Source of the DNA: a virus
Virus record (IMG/VR): IMGVR_UViG_3300044825_000311
Span: 1 to 59,558 of that record
Direction: 5' to 3' (one strand)
DNA length: 59,558 nt
In this document: positions 17,148 to 25,209 of the stretch, piece after piece
How positions within the stretch are numbered: the stretch's first letter is position 1
Layout: each line of letters starts with the position of its first letter
The notes under the pieces: model-generated
The model's database searches: none
The model's input: only the letters and a program-made list of their open reading frames with translations
What the model was told of the DNA's origin: nothing
Program-made: the position numbers and the translations under genes

Positions 17148-19027
17148 TTCGCATCCCCGTAGTTGTATCCAATATCTGCTTCGCAAGCGACCGGGAGATC
17201 GGGTGCCCACTTCGGCGGCGCGGACATGCACTCCATGATAAACGCCTTGGCTTCTTCAGCCTCGGCCTCATCGACGCAGCACACGACCTCGTCGTGTACT
17301 TGTAAGACAATCTTATACCGCTTCGCAATGTTAACCACCTGCGAAGTCACAACTATGCGGGCCAGTGCTTGGACTATGTTTTCCGTAACCTTGCCGCCGT
17401 AGATGCGCACCCATGGAAGGTCTTCTGCACTCTCGCCCGTCAGCTTGGCGACCGCTGCCTTACGATATGTCCTGCCGTCAGCGATATAACGCAGATTGCC
17501 ATCGCTGCCCTCGTTGAGTAGCGGGTACTGGATCGATAGCCTGTTGGGTAGGATGATCGCGTTGTTCTTATAGGGAAGCAACGACTTCATTGGGATGACT
17601 TCACCATCTCGCCCCAGCAGAAGGTCACGCAGCACGGAACTGCAACGGTGCCAGAACTGGGCGATGCGGTGGTTCTTGGAGCGATAAATCTGTACGATGT
17701 TGCGGGCTTCGTGAGGTTCGATGTTAACCTTGATGCCGCCCTGCCCGATAGCCAGCGCACCACGGAACTTGTCTGGACCCATGCCATAGCCAAGGCCAAG
17801 GATACAGGTCTTACCTACAAACCGTTCTACCTTGTCGGACTTCGTGACCTTGCGACCATAGACCTCACTGGCGAACTCGGAGTAAACGTCACGCCCCTCA
17901 CGAAATGCTTGGAGCAGATCGTTCTGCTCCGACACCCATGCCACCATACGCGCTTCAATCTGTGAGCTATCGCAAGCGATAAGAACTTTACCCTTGGGTG
18001 CGCAGAGGGATTTGCGCAGGGTTCCGCCACGAGGGAGGTTCTGAAGGTTCATCTTGTCGCCACCGCTGAAGCGTCCGGTGTGAGCGCCGTAATAGTTCAG
18101 CATGATGGGCAGCGCACCACGCTGCGACACACCGATAAGGGATTGGGTACGAGACTGTTCGATGGTGGACTTGACGCCCAGCCGTGCAGCCACGGCGGCT
18201 TGGACTTGCGGGTTATGATGGTCAAGCAAGTCAGTGAACGCCTTGTCCGACTTGCTGAAAGCGTATGCTTCCCTGCCTGTGGTCGGGCTTATCTTGGTAG
18301 GCGGATCAATACCAAGGCCAGAGAGAAAGTTTGCGAACTTGTCGTTGCTCATCAGAACAGACTTGGCTTCGTCTTCGGTACAGCCTAGCCCAAGTTCTGC
18401 GACTAGGTCAGACTTCTTATTGATAACCTCATGGAGGTGCTGCTCCAACATCGGGCGATTAAGTTCGATGGTCGGCTCCGTGAACATGCGCATGGTGATA
18501 TCGATCACCCGGAGTTCGTCAGCCGTGAAGCGTCCCTTCATCTTGTTGAATAGCTTATAGGTAAGGTCCACATCGTTCACGCAATAGGATGCGTAGCGTG
18601 CCATCTCGTCTTGGCTGAAGTCACTGCGGCGTTTGCCCAGTGCATGGATCACCTCGTCACCCTTGGCACCAAGTCCGTAGTGCGCGGTCAATGCCTTGAG
18701 GCTACCTCCTACGGATACGTTATGCAGAGGACGCGCCATTGACAGTGTATCCAACCACAGCTTCGGCTTGATCCCAAAGTGCCACGACAGAATGGCACCG
18801 TCGAAGACAGTGTTATGGCAGAGGATCGCCTTGTCCTTATAGGACAGAGACTTAAGGAACCGACCGGGGTTCTCGCCGCTGTACCAGTCAGTCGGATGGT
18901 CGTTCACCTTGACGCCGACACCGATCACCTCGAACCGGGGATCGCGCACATATGCTTCGGTTGTCATCTTGGACAGGGAATACTCCCTGTCGTAGTATGT
19001 TTCAAAGTCAATGGTTACGATATCCAT
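17144..19027 (-). CDS. DNA polymerase, family A
   Basis: 627 aa. The 3'-5' exonuclease domain has TIDFET (Asp7, Glu9), LCHNTVFD near 70 and YCVNDVDLTY near 150. The polymerase domain has motif A VLIACDSSQIEARM (about 345-358), motif B K-x7-YG in FVGKTCILGLGYGMG, and motif C VHDE (577-580). It is the size of compact phage PolA enzymes, with no 5' nuclease domain. It is the phage replicase, working with the primase-helicase at 8.9-11.8 kb. The start overlaps the preceding stop as TAATG. Confidence 0.93.
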   Translation of the reverse strand: MDIVTIDFETYYDREYSLSKMTTEAYVRDPRFEVIGVGVKVNDHPTDWYSGENPGRFLKSLSYKDKAILCHNTVFDGAILSWHFGIKPKLWLDTLSMARPLHNVSVGGSLKALTAHYGLGAKGDEVIHALGKRRSDFSQDEMARYASYCVNDVDLTYKLFNKMKGRFTADELRVIDITMRMFTEPTIELNRPMLEQHLHEVINKKSDLVAELGLGCTEDEAKSVLMSNDKFANFLSGLGIDPPTKISPTTGREAYAFSKSDKAFTDLLDHHNPQVQAAVAARLGVKSTIEQSRTQSLIGVSQRGALPIMLNYYGAHTGRFSGGDKMNLQNLPRGGTLRKSLCAPKGKVLIACDSSQIEARMVAWVSEQNDLLQAFREGRDVYSEFASEVYGRKVTKSDKVERFVGKTCILGLGYGMGPDKFRGALAIGQGGIKVNIEPHEARNIVQIYRSKNHRIAQFWHRCSSVLRDLLLGRDGEVIPMKSLLPYKNNAIILPNRLSIQYPLLNEGSDGNLRYIADGRTYRKAAVAKLTGESAEDLPWVRIYGGKVTENIVQALARIVVTSQVVNIAKRYKIVLQVHDEVVCCVDEAEAEEAKAFIMECMSAPPKWAPDLPVACEADIGYNYGDAK

Positions 19028-19227
19028 TACCGCATCTTCCTTTTGATATCGGCCAGCACGAACTGCGGCCAGTGTGATTTGCTACGCGGAGACACCGACA
19101 CTATGATCTTGGCTACCCGCCCAGTGGTGTCGGCCACGGTCGCCTTGATATGACGGCCTGTGTCAGCGTCAAGCAGAATGTACCCGGCGTCCTCCACTAC
19201 TTTCTTCAAACTTCTATGCGTCACCAT
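19027..19227 (-). CDS. Hypothetical protein (66 aa)
   Basis: Not recognised. Basic N and C termini flank a beta-rich centre (GYILLDADTGRHIKATVAD). It is joined to the polymerase by a TAATG overlap and to the upstream HTH gene by a 14-base overlap, so it is part of the polymerase operon. Confidence 0.65.
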   Translation of the reverse strand: MVTHRSLKKVVEDAGYILLDADTGRHIKATVADTTGRVAKIIVSVSPRSKSHWPQFVLADIKRKMR

Positions 19228-19468
19228 CGCGCTTCCACCTCACGACAAACTCACCACCCAATACGTTTATTACAGCCTCAATGTCCGCCAGCTTGGGGGA
19301 GTTCTGCCCCCGCCGCCACTTGCGCATCGTGCTTGAACATACGCCAGACCGCAGCGCCACATCCTCTTGGCTGGCACGTTGCCTATTCATCTGCTCCCAT
19401 ATCCAGCGCACCGCTGGATGGATCGCCATGTCCTTGGCTGGTTCCTTACACCGCTGATAGTTCCTCAT
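19214..19468 (-). CDS. XRE-type helix-turn-helix protein
   Basis: 84 aa from ATG 19468, which overlaps the stop of the tiny membrane gene upstream (ATGA). Residues 25-60 (RASQEDVALRSGVCSSTMRKWRRG) are a classic Cro/CI-type helix-turn-helix, followed by LADIEAVINVLGGEFVVRWK, the usual closing helix and beta hairpin. A phage DNA-binding regulator is likely; target unknown. Confidence 0.75.
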   Translation of the reverse strand: MRNYQRCKEPAKDMAIHPAVRWIWEQMNRQRASQEDVALRSGVCSSTMRKWRRGQNSPKLADIEAVINVLGGEFVVRWKRDGDA

Positions 19469-19560
19469 TCGTCTGCATCTCCTCCAACTTTGAATGACGA
19501 AAAACAAAAGACAACGATTACAGTAAACACACAGAGCGCAAGTCCATACTCAAGCGTCAT
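19465..19560 (-). CDS. Tiny membrane peptide (31 aa)
   Basis: A 31-codon gene from ATG 19560. GCAGGAGAAAACCG gives a good ribosome site; the start lies inside the end of the upstream gene and the stop overlaps the next start as ATGA. Residues 6-22 (LALCVFTVIVVFCFS) form one transmembrane helix, followed by an acidic tail. Coupling at both ends argues that it is real. Function unknown. Confidence 0.6.
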   Translation of the reverse strand: MTLEYGLALCVFTVIVVFCFSSFKVGGDADE

Positions 19561-19741
19561 CGGTTTTCTCCTGCGGAAGGGGGAGGATGAGGGTTCCGCA
19601 GCGCACCGCGTCAAGGTTAACCCCCGGCCACGCATTGATGGCGGCGGCGAGGCATTCCTTTGTGGACAATGTTGATGTTACCGCCCACGCTTTTTGAAAC
19701 GCCTCAAAGACCTCATCCGGTATCTGTTCAGCCTTCAGCAT
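19550..19741 (-). CDS. Small AWPG-type protein (63 aa)
   Basis: Starts at ATG 19741 in the GGAGAACACCAATG junction shared with two other gene borders. It has AAINAWPGVN, then LILPLPQ, a pattern repeated in the upstream gene 19728-19976 (AAWPG, IILPL), so the two are paralogues. Such short proteins are frequent in alphaproteobacterial phages; function unknown. Confidence 0.65.
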   Translation of the reverse strand: MLKAEQIPDEVFEAFQKAWAVTSTLSTKECLAAAINAWPGVNLDAVRCGTLILPLPQEKTDDA

Positions 19742-19976
19742 TGGTGTTCTCCATAAACAGGGGGAGGATGATGCGGCCATGACTGGCATCCCATGAGTAG
19801 TTCTTAACTATCCCCGGCCACGCGGCGATCCCTGCGCGGAGAGCGGCGGTGGCGTGCGCCTTCCAGTAAATACAGCCGCACTCGTCAGGCATACATTTGC
19901 AGGGGCCGTTTTCCGTTTCGCAAATAGCCCTCGCAGCCGCCTCCAGCGCCTCGGGCGGGATAGTGATGTCAGTCAT
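19728..19976 (-). CDS. Small AWPG-type protein with Cys cluster (82 aa)
   Basis: Starts MTDITIPPEALEAAARAIC and has CKCMPDECGC (Cys 26-35), which could bind a metal, then AAWPG and IILPL as in its paralogue 19550-19741. Its start overlaps the stop of the tiny membrane gene upstream (ATGA). Function unknown. Confidence 0.65.
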   Translation of the reverse strand: MTDITIPPEALEAAARAICETENGPCKCMPDECGCIYWKAHATAALRAGIAAWPGIVKNYSWDASHGRIILPLFMENTNAEG

Positions 19977-20074
19977 GAAACCCTCGTCACAATGAAAGCA
20001 AAGAACAGCCCGAAGCCACCCATTCCAGCGACAAACCCGATGGCGAGGCTGGTGAGGTCAATTGTCAACGTCAT
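19973..20074 (-). CDS. Tiny membrane peptide (33 aa)
   Basis: A 33-codon gene from ATG 20074 with a strong GGAGGA site 3 nt upstream. Almost the whole product is hydrophobic (SLAIGFVAGMGGFGLFFAFI), a single transmembrane helix with a glycine zipper. It overlaps both neighbours as ATGA (20071 and 19976), strong support for translation. Confidence 0.7.
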   Translation of the reverse strand: MTLTIDLTSLAIGFVAGMGGFGLFFAFIVTRVS

Positions 20075-20511
20075 GCTTCCTCCTTCCCCGGCGCGGGCTG
20101 GCCGTCGAGGGCGGCGCGGGCGGCCTTAAGCTCCCGCACGGACACCTCGCACTTTATGATGACCATATCCGGCCACTTGCTGAAATCGTCTCCGTCATCG
20201 GCCTTGATGCCTGCAAACGGCTTCAGCGCCGCCCGCAGTCGCTCGTTCTCGTCCTCCAACTTCTGCACCATCGTGCAATACCGGTTCTTCGCCGCATCGA
20301 AACCAGTCATGTAGTTAAACTCCGCTTCTTCTTTCAGCCGCTCGTTGTCGGCGCGGAGGGCGGTGATCTCGTCAGAAAACTCAACAGCTAAACCATACAG
20401 ACCATGAAGATGGACGTATGTCTCAGAACCTTTGTAGGTATCCCTGTCGCACCAAGACATGATCTCATCGTTGTCATCGAACGCATTAAGTTTATCTTTT
20501 GCATCGCTCAT
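20071..20511 (-). CDS. Coiled-coil accessory protein (146 aa)
   Basis: Acidic N terminus, then two coiled-coil stretches (DEITALRADNERLKEEAE and QKLEDENERLRAALKPFA). This resembles the Ea22-like accessory proteins of phages and prophages, which have no settled function. ATGA overlaps both ends of the gene. Confidence 0.7.
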   Translation of the reverse strand: MSDAKDKLNAFDDNDEIMSWCDRDTYKGSETYVHLHGLYGLAVEFSDEITALRADNERLKEEAEFNYMTGFDAAKNRYCTMVQKLEDENERLRAALKPFAGIKADDGDDFSKWPDMVIIKCEVSVRELKAARAALDGQPAPGKEEA

Positions 20512-20810
20512 GGACGATCATCCTTTCCTATTACACGTTTCTCGTAAGCAAGCAGGAACAACAGGCAGCACCCGGCATGAGCCAAGTGGCTAAGGCCAGT
20601 CTCAGGGTCGGCTTCTTCGCGCCGCCACCACGCCCACATATGTCTCATCAAGGCAGCGAACGGGCGATGCCACGACATGCCCTGCTCCCAGTTCCTATCG
20701 CCATACTTGGTTGCGCCAAACTGCAAGACCTTGACGATCTCTTCGACCGCATCGGGTGGCAGCAGGTGCCACGGCAACTTGGCTTCATCGAACTTCTTGC
20801 CTTCACTCAT
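20508..20810 (-). CDS. dATP/dGTP diphosphohydrolase N-terminal-like (MazG-type) protein
   Basis: 100 aa matching the compact all-helical family first called DUF5664 and now linked to dATP/dGTP pyrophosphohydrolases: KFDEAKLPWHLLPPDAVEE, FGATKYGDRNWEQG, then LMRHMWAWWRREEADPETG and LAHAGCCLLFLLAY. The acidic residues in these helices would bind Mg2+ for dNTP hydrolysis. Relatives (MazZ) work with PurZ in 2-aminoadenine phages. No PurZ-like gene was found here, so general nucleotide-pool control is the safer reading. Confidence 0.75.
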   Translation of the reverse strand: MSEGKKFDEAKLPWHLLPPDAVEEIVKVLQFGATKYGDRNWEQGMSWHRPFAALMRHMWAWWRREEADPETGLSHLAHAGCCLLFLLAYEKRVIGKDDRP

Positions 20811-21196
20811 GTCTTATATTTCCCCGTACGGATAAGGTGATCGACCTCTTCGATATGTTTCTTCATCACATCGGTGATCAGATCGAACGTCTCGACGGCG
20901 CTCATGATGGTAGTATGATGCTTGTTAAGGTAACGCGCAAGCGTTGGATACGAAACATCAAGGCGGTTATGATACATCACCCAGCAGAAGTGCTGCCTTG
21001 CAATAACTAAGTTGTTGGTACGACTGTTCGATTTCATCTCGTCCGTGGTCAGACAATAGTACGAACGTACTGCATGGAAGCATTTGTTCATGGAGTAGAT
21101 GGCGCGGTTCTCCCGCGCCAGCTTGTCGATCTCGTTGAAAACATCTGGATAGTTATGCCGCAGAAAGTCAGCGCGAATGTACTTGAGTTGGGTCAT
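20807..21196 (-). CDS. Stand-alone DnaA domain IV-like protein
   Basis: 129 aa from ATG 21196 (ATGA overlap with the upstream stop). Residues 35-112 match the DNA-binding domain of DnaA: TTDEMKSNSRTNNLVIARQ, then SYPTLARYLNKHHTTIMSAVE, which corresponds to the DnaA signature with its conserved HHTT-like turn. There is no AAA+ domain. Such a protein can bind DnaA boxes. The AT-rich hub at 28.8-29.3 kb holds several TTATACA sequences, so it may mark the phage origin or block host initiation. Confidence 0.8.
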   Translation of the reverse strand: MTQLKYIRADFLRHNYPDVFNEIDKLARENRAIYSMNKCFHAVRSYYCLTTDEMKSNSRTNNLVIARQHFCWVMYHNRLDVSYPTLARYLNKHHTTIMSAVETFDLITDVMKKHIEEVDHLIRTGKYKT

Positions 21197-21876
21197 TCCT
21201 CGAACACCCCGAACTCCTTGCGCAGCGGGTTGCGCCACCTGTTGATAAGGTTGTCGTACTCACGCATCAGGTCTTTGTAATTCTTGTCTCTGCCCATCAC
21301 GGCATAGGTCAAGAAGTTAATCAGTTGGTCCGGGTACTCACCGTTACGCATCCAGTAAGCGAACTCTTTGCAAGTAAAATACGTCACTCCATTGCTGTCA
21401 CCACGAAGCCCCAGCTTGAAGCGAACGGCCAGACCCTTGCGATGATCCTTCAAAGTCTTGAGCCATACCTTACGTGCATCCTTGTCTACCCGCAGGTGCA
21501 TGTCAGGCAGGGGGTTCTCACACGCGGTGCTACGTAGATTAAATTTAATACCGCCATAGTATTCCGGCAGCGCAGTAAACCCACGGCCAATGCGATACCG
21601 ACCGTGTGATATGCGGATCAGCCCCAGTGGTAAAACTTTATGTAAGTTAAGCACAAGCGCGAAGGAACAAGTGTCGTAGAGTTCTTCCGACGACATGACG
21701 AAAGTGATCATGTCATCCGGCGTGATGTTCGCCAGTCTGTGATCGTTGATCATCAGTCGAAAGCTATCGTCAGAGTTCTTGAACAGGCGAAGACCGCAGC
21801 GATGCAACGGCTTACCTTCAGAGGGAGAACGAGCGCGGCTGAATGCCTTGACACAATGGGCGTAGGATGAAAGCAT
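21193..21876 (-). CDS. Hypothetical protein (227 aa)
   Basis: Not recognised. Mixed alpha/beta protein with a basic N terminus, a central GRYRIGRGFTALPEYYGG segment and a helical C terminus rich in Tyr, Asn and Arg. AAGGAT precedes ATG 21876 by 9 nt. It lies between a DnaA domain IV gene and a possible nucleotide-modification-type gene. Confidence 0.7.
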   Translation of the reverse strand: MLSSYAHCVKAFSRARSPSEGKPLHRCGLRLFKNSDDSFRLMINDHRLANITPDDMITFVMSSEELYDTCSFALVLNLHKVLPLGLIRISHGRYRIGRGFTALPEYYGGIKFNLRSTACENPLPDMHLRVDKDARKVWLKTLKDHRKGLAVRFKLGLRGDSNGVTYFTCKEFAYWMRNGEYPDQLINFLTYAVMGRDKNYKDLMREYDNLINRWRNPLRKEFGVFEE

Positions 21877-21889
21877 GATATGTTTATCC

Positions 21890-22516
21890 TTATTGGTTGA
21901 GCATCTTGTCGATGGCTACACGGGTTGCCAGTTCTTTCAGCGCCGGGTCCAGTTCCATCGTGACGGAAGACAGACGGTGCTGCGGCACGGATACCTTGGA
22001 CTTAACTTCTTTGGGCAAGAACTCCACGAGTGGAGGGAAATCCTTGATGGCAGGAGGCAGGGACTTGTGCCACTTGAGGACACCCCTCACCGCTGCTTGG
22101 GCGGCATCGCGCTGGGCATGAAGAGTATCCTTCTGTTCTTGCCAAGCTAACAGCGCGTCAACGATATGCTCAGTGCGGATCGTGCGGTTGAGGATTACAC
22201 GGTCGTGGTAATCATCCTTCTGCATGTGTTCATTGGAGGGCATACCGTAAGACCCAAGCTGTGGCGAGGATAGCTTCAGCTTGATGTATACTGGTTTATC
22301 TACGATCTTCCGCAGTTCGATCTCGTAACGCCTGCAAAAGAAGCACTCAGGCAGAAGCGCCATGGCTTCACGATGCGGCTCGTACATCAGGTTATAAAGC
22401 TCATCGCCTACATCAGGCTTCTGCTTCTCGATCTGCTCAACGAACTTATGATAAAGGTCTTGAATGTTATTGGTAACTGCTGCACGTAGCTTGTCTGTAA
22501 TCCGAACTGTGGTCAT
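21890..22516 (-). CDS. Phage protein, possibly Nmad5-like
   Basis: 208 aa from ATG 22516, preferred because AAGGGAAAG lies upstream of it. The layout (VRITDKLRAAV start, MALLPECFF near 55, long central helix ending in PPAIKDFPPLVEFLP) resembles nucleotide-modification associated domain 5 proteins. No catalytic residues can be pointed to, and no base-modification enzymes were recognised in the genome, so this is tentative. CFFCRR near 59 is notable. Confidence 0.6.
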   Translation of the reverse strand: MTTVRITDKLRAAVTNNIQDLYHKFVEQIEKQKPDVGDELYNLMYEPHREAMALLPECFFCRRYEIELRKIVDKPVYIKLKLSSPQLGSYGMPSNEHMQKDDYHDRVILNRTIRTEHIVDALLAWQEQKDTLHAQRDAAQAAVRGVLKWHKSLPPAIKDFPPLVEFLPKEVKSKVSVPQHRLSSVTMELDPALKELATRVAIDKMLNQ

Positions 22517-22539
22517 TGGTCTTTCCCTTGGTTGAGTTA

Positions 22540-22562
22540 CCCCCTGCCACAATGACAGGGGG
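22540..22562 (-). terminator. Hairpin after the VWA gene
   Basis: CCCCCTG and CAGGGGG form a 7-bp stem with a 9-nt loop directly after the VWA-protein stop (22571) and ahead of the next start at 22516. No U-tract follows on the minus strand. It may act as an mRNA barrier or weak terminator. Confidence 0.4.
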
Positions 22563-22570
22563 CTTAGGCA

Positions 22571-23677
22571 TTACATCTTTACGACTTCGCCCCACGGTGC
22601 CTTGTAGGAATAGTTGCTGACCCACAGAACAGGGTAATCAGGGGCGGGACCAAAGTCATCGCAGCACAGATCGGTCAGCACCACGGTGGCAACGGGGTTG
22701 ATATCCTGCTCTTCAAGCGCCTTGAAGATGGGCGAGAAGGCGGTGCCGCCAGTGCCGGGAGACACGAGCTTGCCGATGGTATCGTCGGGGAGATAAGTTT
22801 CCTGCTTGCATACCTCGTGGTGGAAGTACACGACATGCAGTTTCTCAGGCGCACCGTCACCGTGGATAGCCCGGAGTTCAGTGGCGAACTCGGCCAGCGT
22901 CTTGTCATCAATGGACCCGGAACAATCCAGTGCCACGGCGATCTCGCCAAGGCGCTCACCGCTACGGGTCGGGAGATAGATACCCTGTGCCAAGAAGCGA
23001 CGATTGGGTCGAGCGAAAGAACGCTGGTCGGTCTTGGCCTTGGTGATGAAGCGACGAAGAACATCACGCCAGTCAACCTTGGGCTGGAGTGCATCACCGA
23101 TAAGGCGCTGGAGATTGGCCGACAACTTGCCAGCCATCTTTGCAGCCTGTGCAGCCTGAGCGATCATAACCTTCTGCTCGGCCATGTCCTGTGCCTGTTC
23201 AGCAGGAGAACCATCAGCCTCTTGCACGTCATCGCCAGTACCGCCGATGGGACCATCGCCATGAGTGTCGGGGAGCAGCTTATAGATACCGTCCGTGGTG
23301 CCACCGCCAGCGTCATACAAAGCCTTGTTAAGCATACCGCCGGGGATGAACTTGCCGATCTTCTCGTCGGTCAGAAGCTGGTTGATGACGTAATCACCAG
23401 CCATGTTCCACTTCTTGGGGTTGCGACCGTTGAGGCGGTACATATGCTCGAACATGGGATGGAATACCTCGTGTGCTACGAGGAACTTAAGCTGCTCATC
23501 GTCAAGGTCTTCGATGAAGGACGGGTTGAACTTGACCCACTTGCCATTGGTGCAAGCGGTCGGAATGCTGGGGTCCAGTGACATGGGCATGTTAAGAGCA
23601 AGCGTACCGATGAAGGGCTGCTCAAGGATCAAGGCAGTTCGCGCCTTGGCAAGTCTACGATTGAGGTCCATAGCCAT
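22571..23677 (-). CDS. DUF2201-type metallopeptidase/VWA protein
   Basis: 368 aa. Residues 66-80 carry HEVFH (His69, Glu70, His73) of the putative metallopeptidase domain, followed by NMAGDYVINQ. Residues 245-368 are a von Willebrand A-like domain with MIDAS-type DCSGS (251-255). In bacteria such proteins work with MoxR-family ATPases, and one is encoded just upstream at 25298-26296. The pair probably remodels or inserts a metal into a target protein; the target is unknown. The gene has its own leader of 68 bases after a 15-bp palindrome (23745-23759). Confidence 0.85.
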   Translation of the reverse strand: MAMDLNRRLAKARTALILEQPFIGTLALNMPMSLDPSIPTACTNGKWVKFNPSFIEDLDDEQLKFLVAHEVFHPMFEHMYRLNGRNPKKWNMAGDYVINQLLTDEKIGKFIPGGMLNKALYDAGGGTTDGIYKLLPDTHGDGPIGGTGDDVQEADGSPAEQAQDMAEQKVMIAQAAQAAKMAGKLSANLQRLIGDALQPKVDWRDVLRRFITKAKTDQRSFARPNRRFLAQGIYLPTRSGERLGEIAVALDCSGSIDDKTLAEFATELRAIHGDGAPEKLHVVYFHHEVCKQETYLPDDTIGKLVSPGTGGTAFSPIFKALEEQDINPVATVVLTDLCCDDFGPAPDYPVLWVSNYSYKAPWGEVVKM

Positions 23678-23744
23678 AGTATGTTTTCCTTTGTCGGGGT
23701 TGGTCGGGAACCGGAAGATCGCACGACAGTTGTGACGCTGCCAT

Positions 23745-23759
23745 GCGACACGTTGTCGC
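23745..23759. promoter_or_regulatory. 15-bp palindrome, copy 1
   Basis: GCGACAcgtTGTCGC: perfect 6-bp arms around a 3-bp spacer, 68 bases upstream of the VWA gene start. Identical or near-identical copies lie at 26374 and 28774, each ahead of an early gene. It could be an operator or a 5' mRNA hairpin. Confidence 0.6.
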
Positions 23760-23782
23760 GGTCAATGCCCTGCACTGACGGG

Positions 23783-24034
23783 CTAATGCTCGTAGTATTC
23801 TTCAACAGATACAATCTGTTGCGTATCGAAGTAGTCTTCGATGAGTTCCAGCATGTCCTTAAGGACTTCTTCCGGCTCATAATGCCCGCCGGGAACCTGC
23901 CCAATGAGGTTAGCCACAAGCGCCACAGCCTTGGAGAAGGCAATGATAACCTCCCCCTCAGTGTGGTCGCCCTTGGGTACGGCCAGAAGCTCTTGCACCA
24001 GCTTGTTGATACGCTCTTGGTCTATCTTGCTCAT
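23783..24034 (-). CDS. Acidic helical protein (83 aa)
   Basis: Not recognised. Strongly acidic, mostly helical, ending in IEDYFDTQQIVSVEEYYEH. AAAGGA precedes the start. It lies between the VWA gene and a small basic gene inside the MoxR/VWA neighbourhood. Confidence 0.65.
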   Translation of the reverse strand: MSKIDQERINKLVQELLAVPKGDHTEGEVIIAFSKAVALVANLIGQVPGGHYEPEEVLKDMLELIEDYFDTQQIVSVEEYYEH

Positions 24035-24276
24035 GGTAATCCTTTCATAACAGCGTAATCATAGAAGCGTTTGAAGTCTTGGTAGTACACAGACTGTATA
24101 TTATCCGACAAGTCTGTGTACTTATTGGTTTTTCTTTTTCTTTTTTCACCGTGCTTATAGAGAGGTAGGGTGAACTCTATACCATACAGCATCTTTACTG
24201 TAGCCGCTAAGGTTAGCACCCTATCGCGTCCGGGGTAGTGCGAGGGGGCCAGACGGACCCCCTCCCATGGTGCCAT
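24031..24276 (-). CDS. Basic small protein (81 aa)
   Basis: Not recognised. ATG 24276 (GGGAGGA, 5-nt spacer) is preferred to the GTG at 24279 that overlaps the upstream stop. The centre is very basic (KHGEKRKRKTNKY) and the C terminus is aromatic. The stop overlaps the next start by four bases. Confidence 0.6.
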   Translation of the reverse strand: MAPWEGVRLAPSHYPGRDRVLTLAATVKMLYGIEFTLPLYKHGEKRKRKTNKYTDLSDNIQSVYYQDFKRFYDYAVMKGLP

Positions 24277-25136
24277 CACAGTCCTCCCATGAACACAGCC
24301 ATCTTATCCATGATGGCCTTGGCCTCATCGATCTTCTTTGTGCGGAACGTATCGTCTCCAAGCACCGCCTCTTTGTTGAGGCTGGCCAGCTTGGCCTCGA
24401 CCTCACGGCGCATGGCTTCGAGGTTGGGGTCATCGTTAAAGTTAAGGCGCGGCAGCAACTCGCACAGTTCCACGAGGTGTTCGATGCTGCTCTCATGAAA
24501 GCGGGACTTGGGATCGCTTACCTTAACCATCTTTTCGGTAAGGTGCTGGACCCGATCATACAGCCGCTGCCAAACGTCTTTCATTGCGGAAGCACTGGCT
24601 TGCTGAACACGTTCTTCTACGTCACGCTGTATCCGTGACAGTTCAGCGTCACCGATGCTTACACGAAAGTCGTTCGACGGAACGGGGAACACGGCCATGT
24701 CCATCTTGAACTTGGCTGCAATGTCCTTCTCGTGAGGGTAATCCTCTTCACGGTACAGCGAACCAAGGAACCGTTTGGCGTCAGCCTTGAGCAACGAATA
24801 GTTGCTGGTGAATAGGTTCACCAACGTCTCCCACTCGGACTTCTCCTTACGAAACTCATTGATGAAGTTGAGGTAATTGGAGGTGGGCAGCATCTGGGTG
24901 CCTTCGATGCCCCACGGCAACGTGTTCTCGTAATACTTGGTGCGAATATATCCTGCCTTCTGGTGGACGTTGGAGAGGTAGTCGTTAAGGGGCAGGAGCG
25001 ACTTGTTGTAGCGGCCAACGGAGGCGTTGACGCCATGGGTATTGGCCACCTCAAGGGTAGCCTTCTTGTCGTACTTTCGTGCCGTCCACTGGGAGATGTT
25101 AAGCTGGACGAGCAGAGCGCGGTCGGAAAGCTGCAT
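24276..25136 (-). CDS. DUF3150-like protein of the MoxR/VWA module
   Basis: 286 aa, almost all helical with several charged coiled-coil stretches (e.g. 168-200 and 245-275). Sequence style and position between a MoxR-type ATPase and a VWA protein fit the DUF3150 family, which commonly lies beside CobS/CobT-like pairs. The role is probably adaptor or substrate. A hammerhead ribozyme (25154-25209) lies directly ahead of its ribosome site (AAAGGATATATACC), so its mRNA should start with a self-cut 5' end. Confidence 0.75.
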   Translation of the reverse strand: MQLSDRALLVQLNISQWTARKYDKKATLEVANTHGVNASVGRYNKSLLPLNDYLSNVHQKAGYIRTKYYENTLPWGIEGTQMLPTSNYLNFINEFRKEKSEWETLVNLFTSNYSLLKADAKRFLGSLYREEDYPHEKDIAAKFKMDMAVFPVPSNDFRVSIGDAELSRIQRDVEERVQQASASAMKDVWQRLYDRVQHLTEKMVKVSDPKSRFHESSIEHLVELCELLPRLNFNDDPNLEAMRREVEAKLASLNKEAVLGDDTFRTKKIDEAKAIMDKMAVFMGGL

Positions 25137-25153
25137 GGTATATATCCTTTGTT

Positions 25154-25209
25154 AGCCTCATCAGTGCCAGCATCACTGGCAGACGGGGGATTTCTCCCCC
25201 GTTTCGGCT
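25154..25209 (-). ncRNA. Type II hammerhead ribozyme A
   Basis: Read on the minus strand: AGCC, GAA, stem III (ACGGGGGA/TCCCCCGT, 8 bp, GAAA tetraloop), cleavage base C (25182), stem I (TGCCAG/CTGGCA with a 5-nt loop), CTGATGA, GGCT. AGCC pairs with GGCT as the open stem II, so all universally conserved core positions (CUGAUGA, GAA, A15.1-U16.1, C17) are present. Predicted cleavage lies between 25182 and 25181. The site separates the MoxR gene from the DUF3150-like gene, 17 bases before its ATG. Confidence 0.92.
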
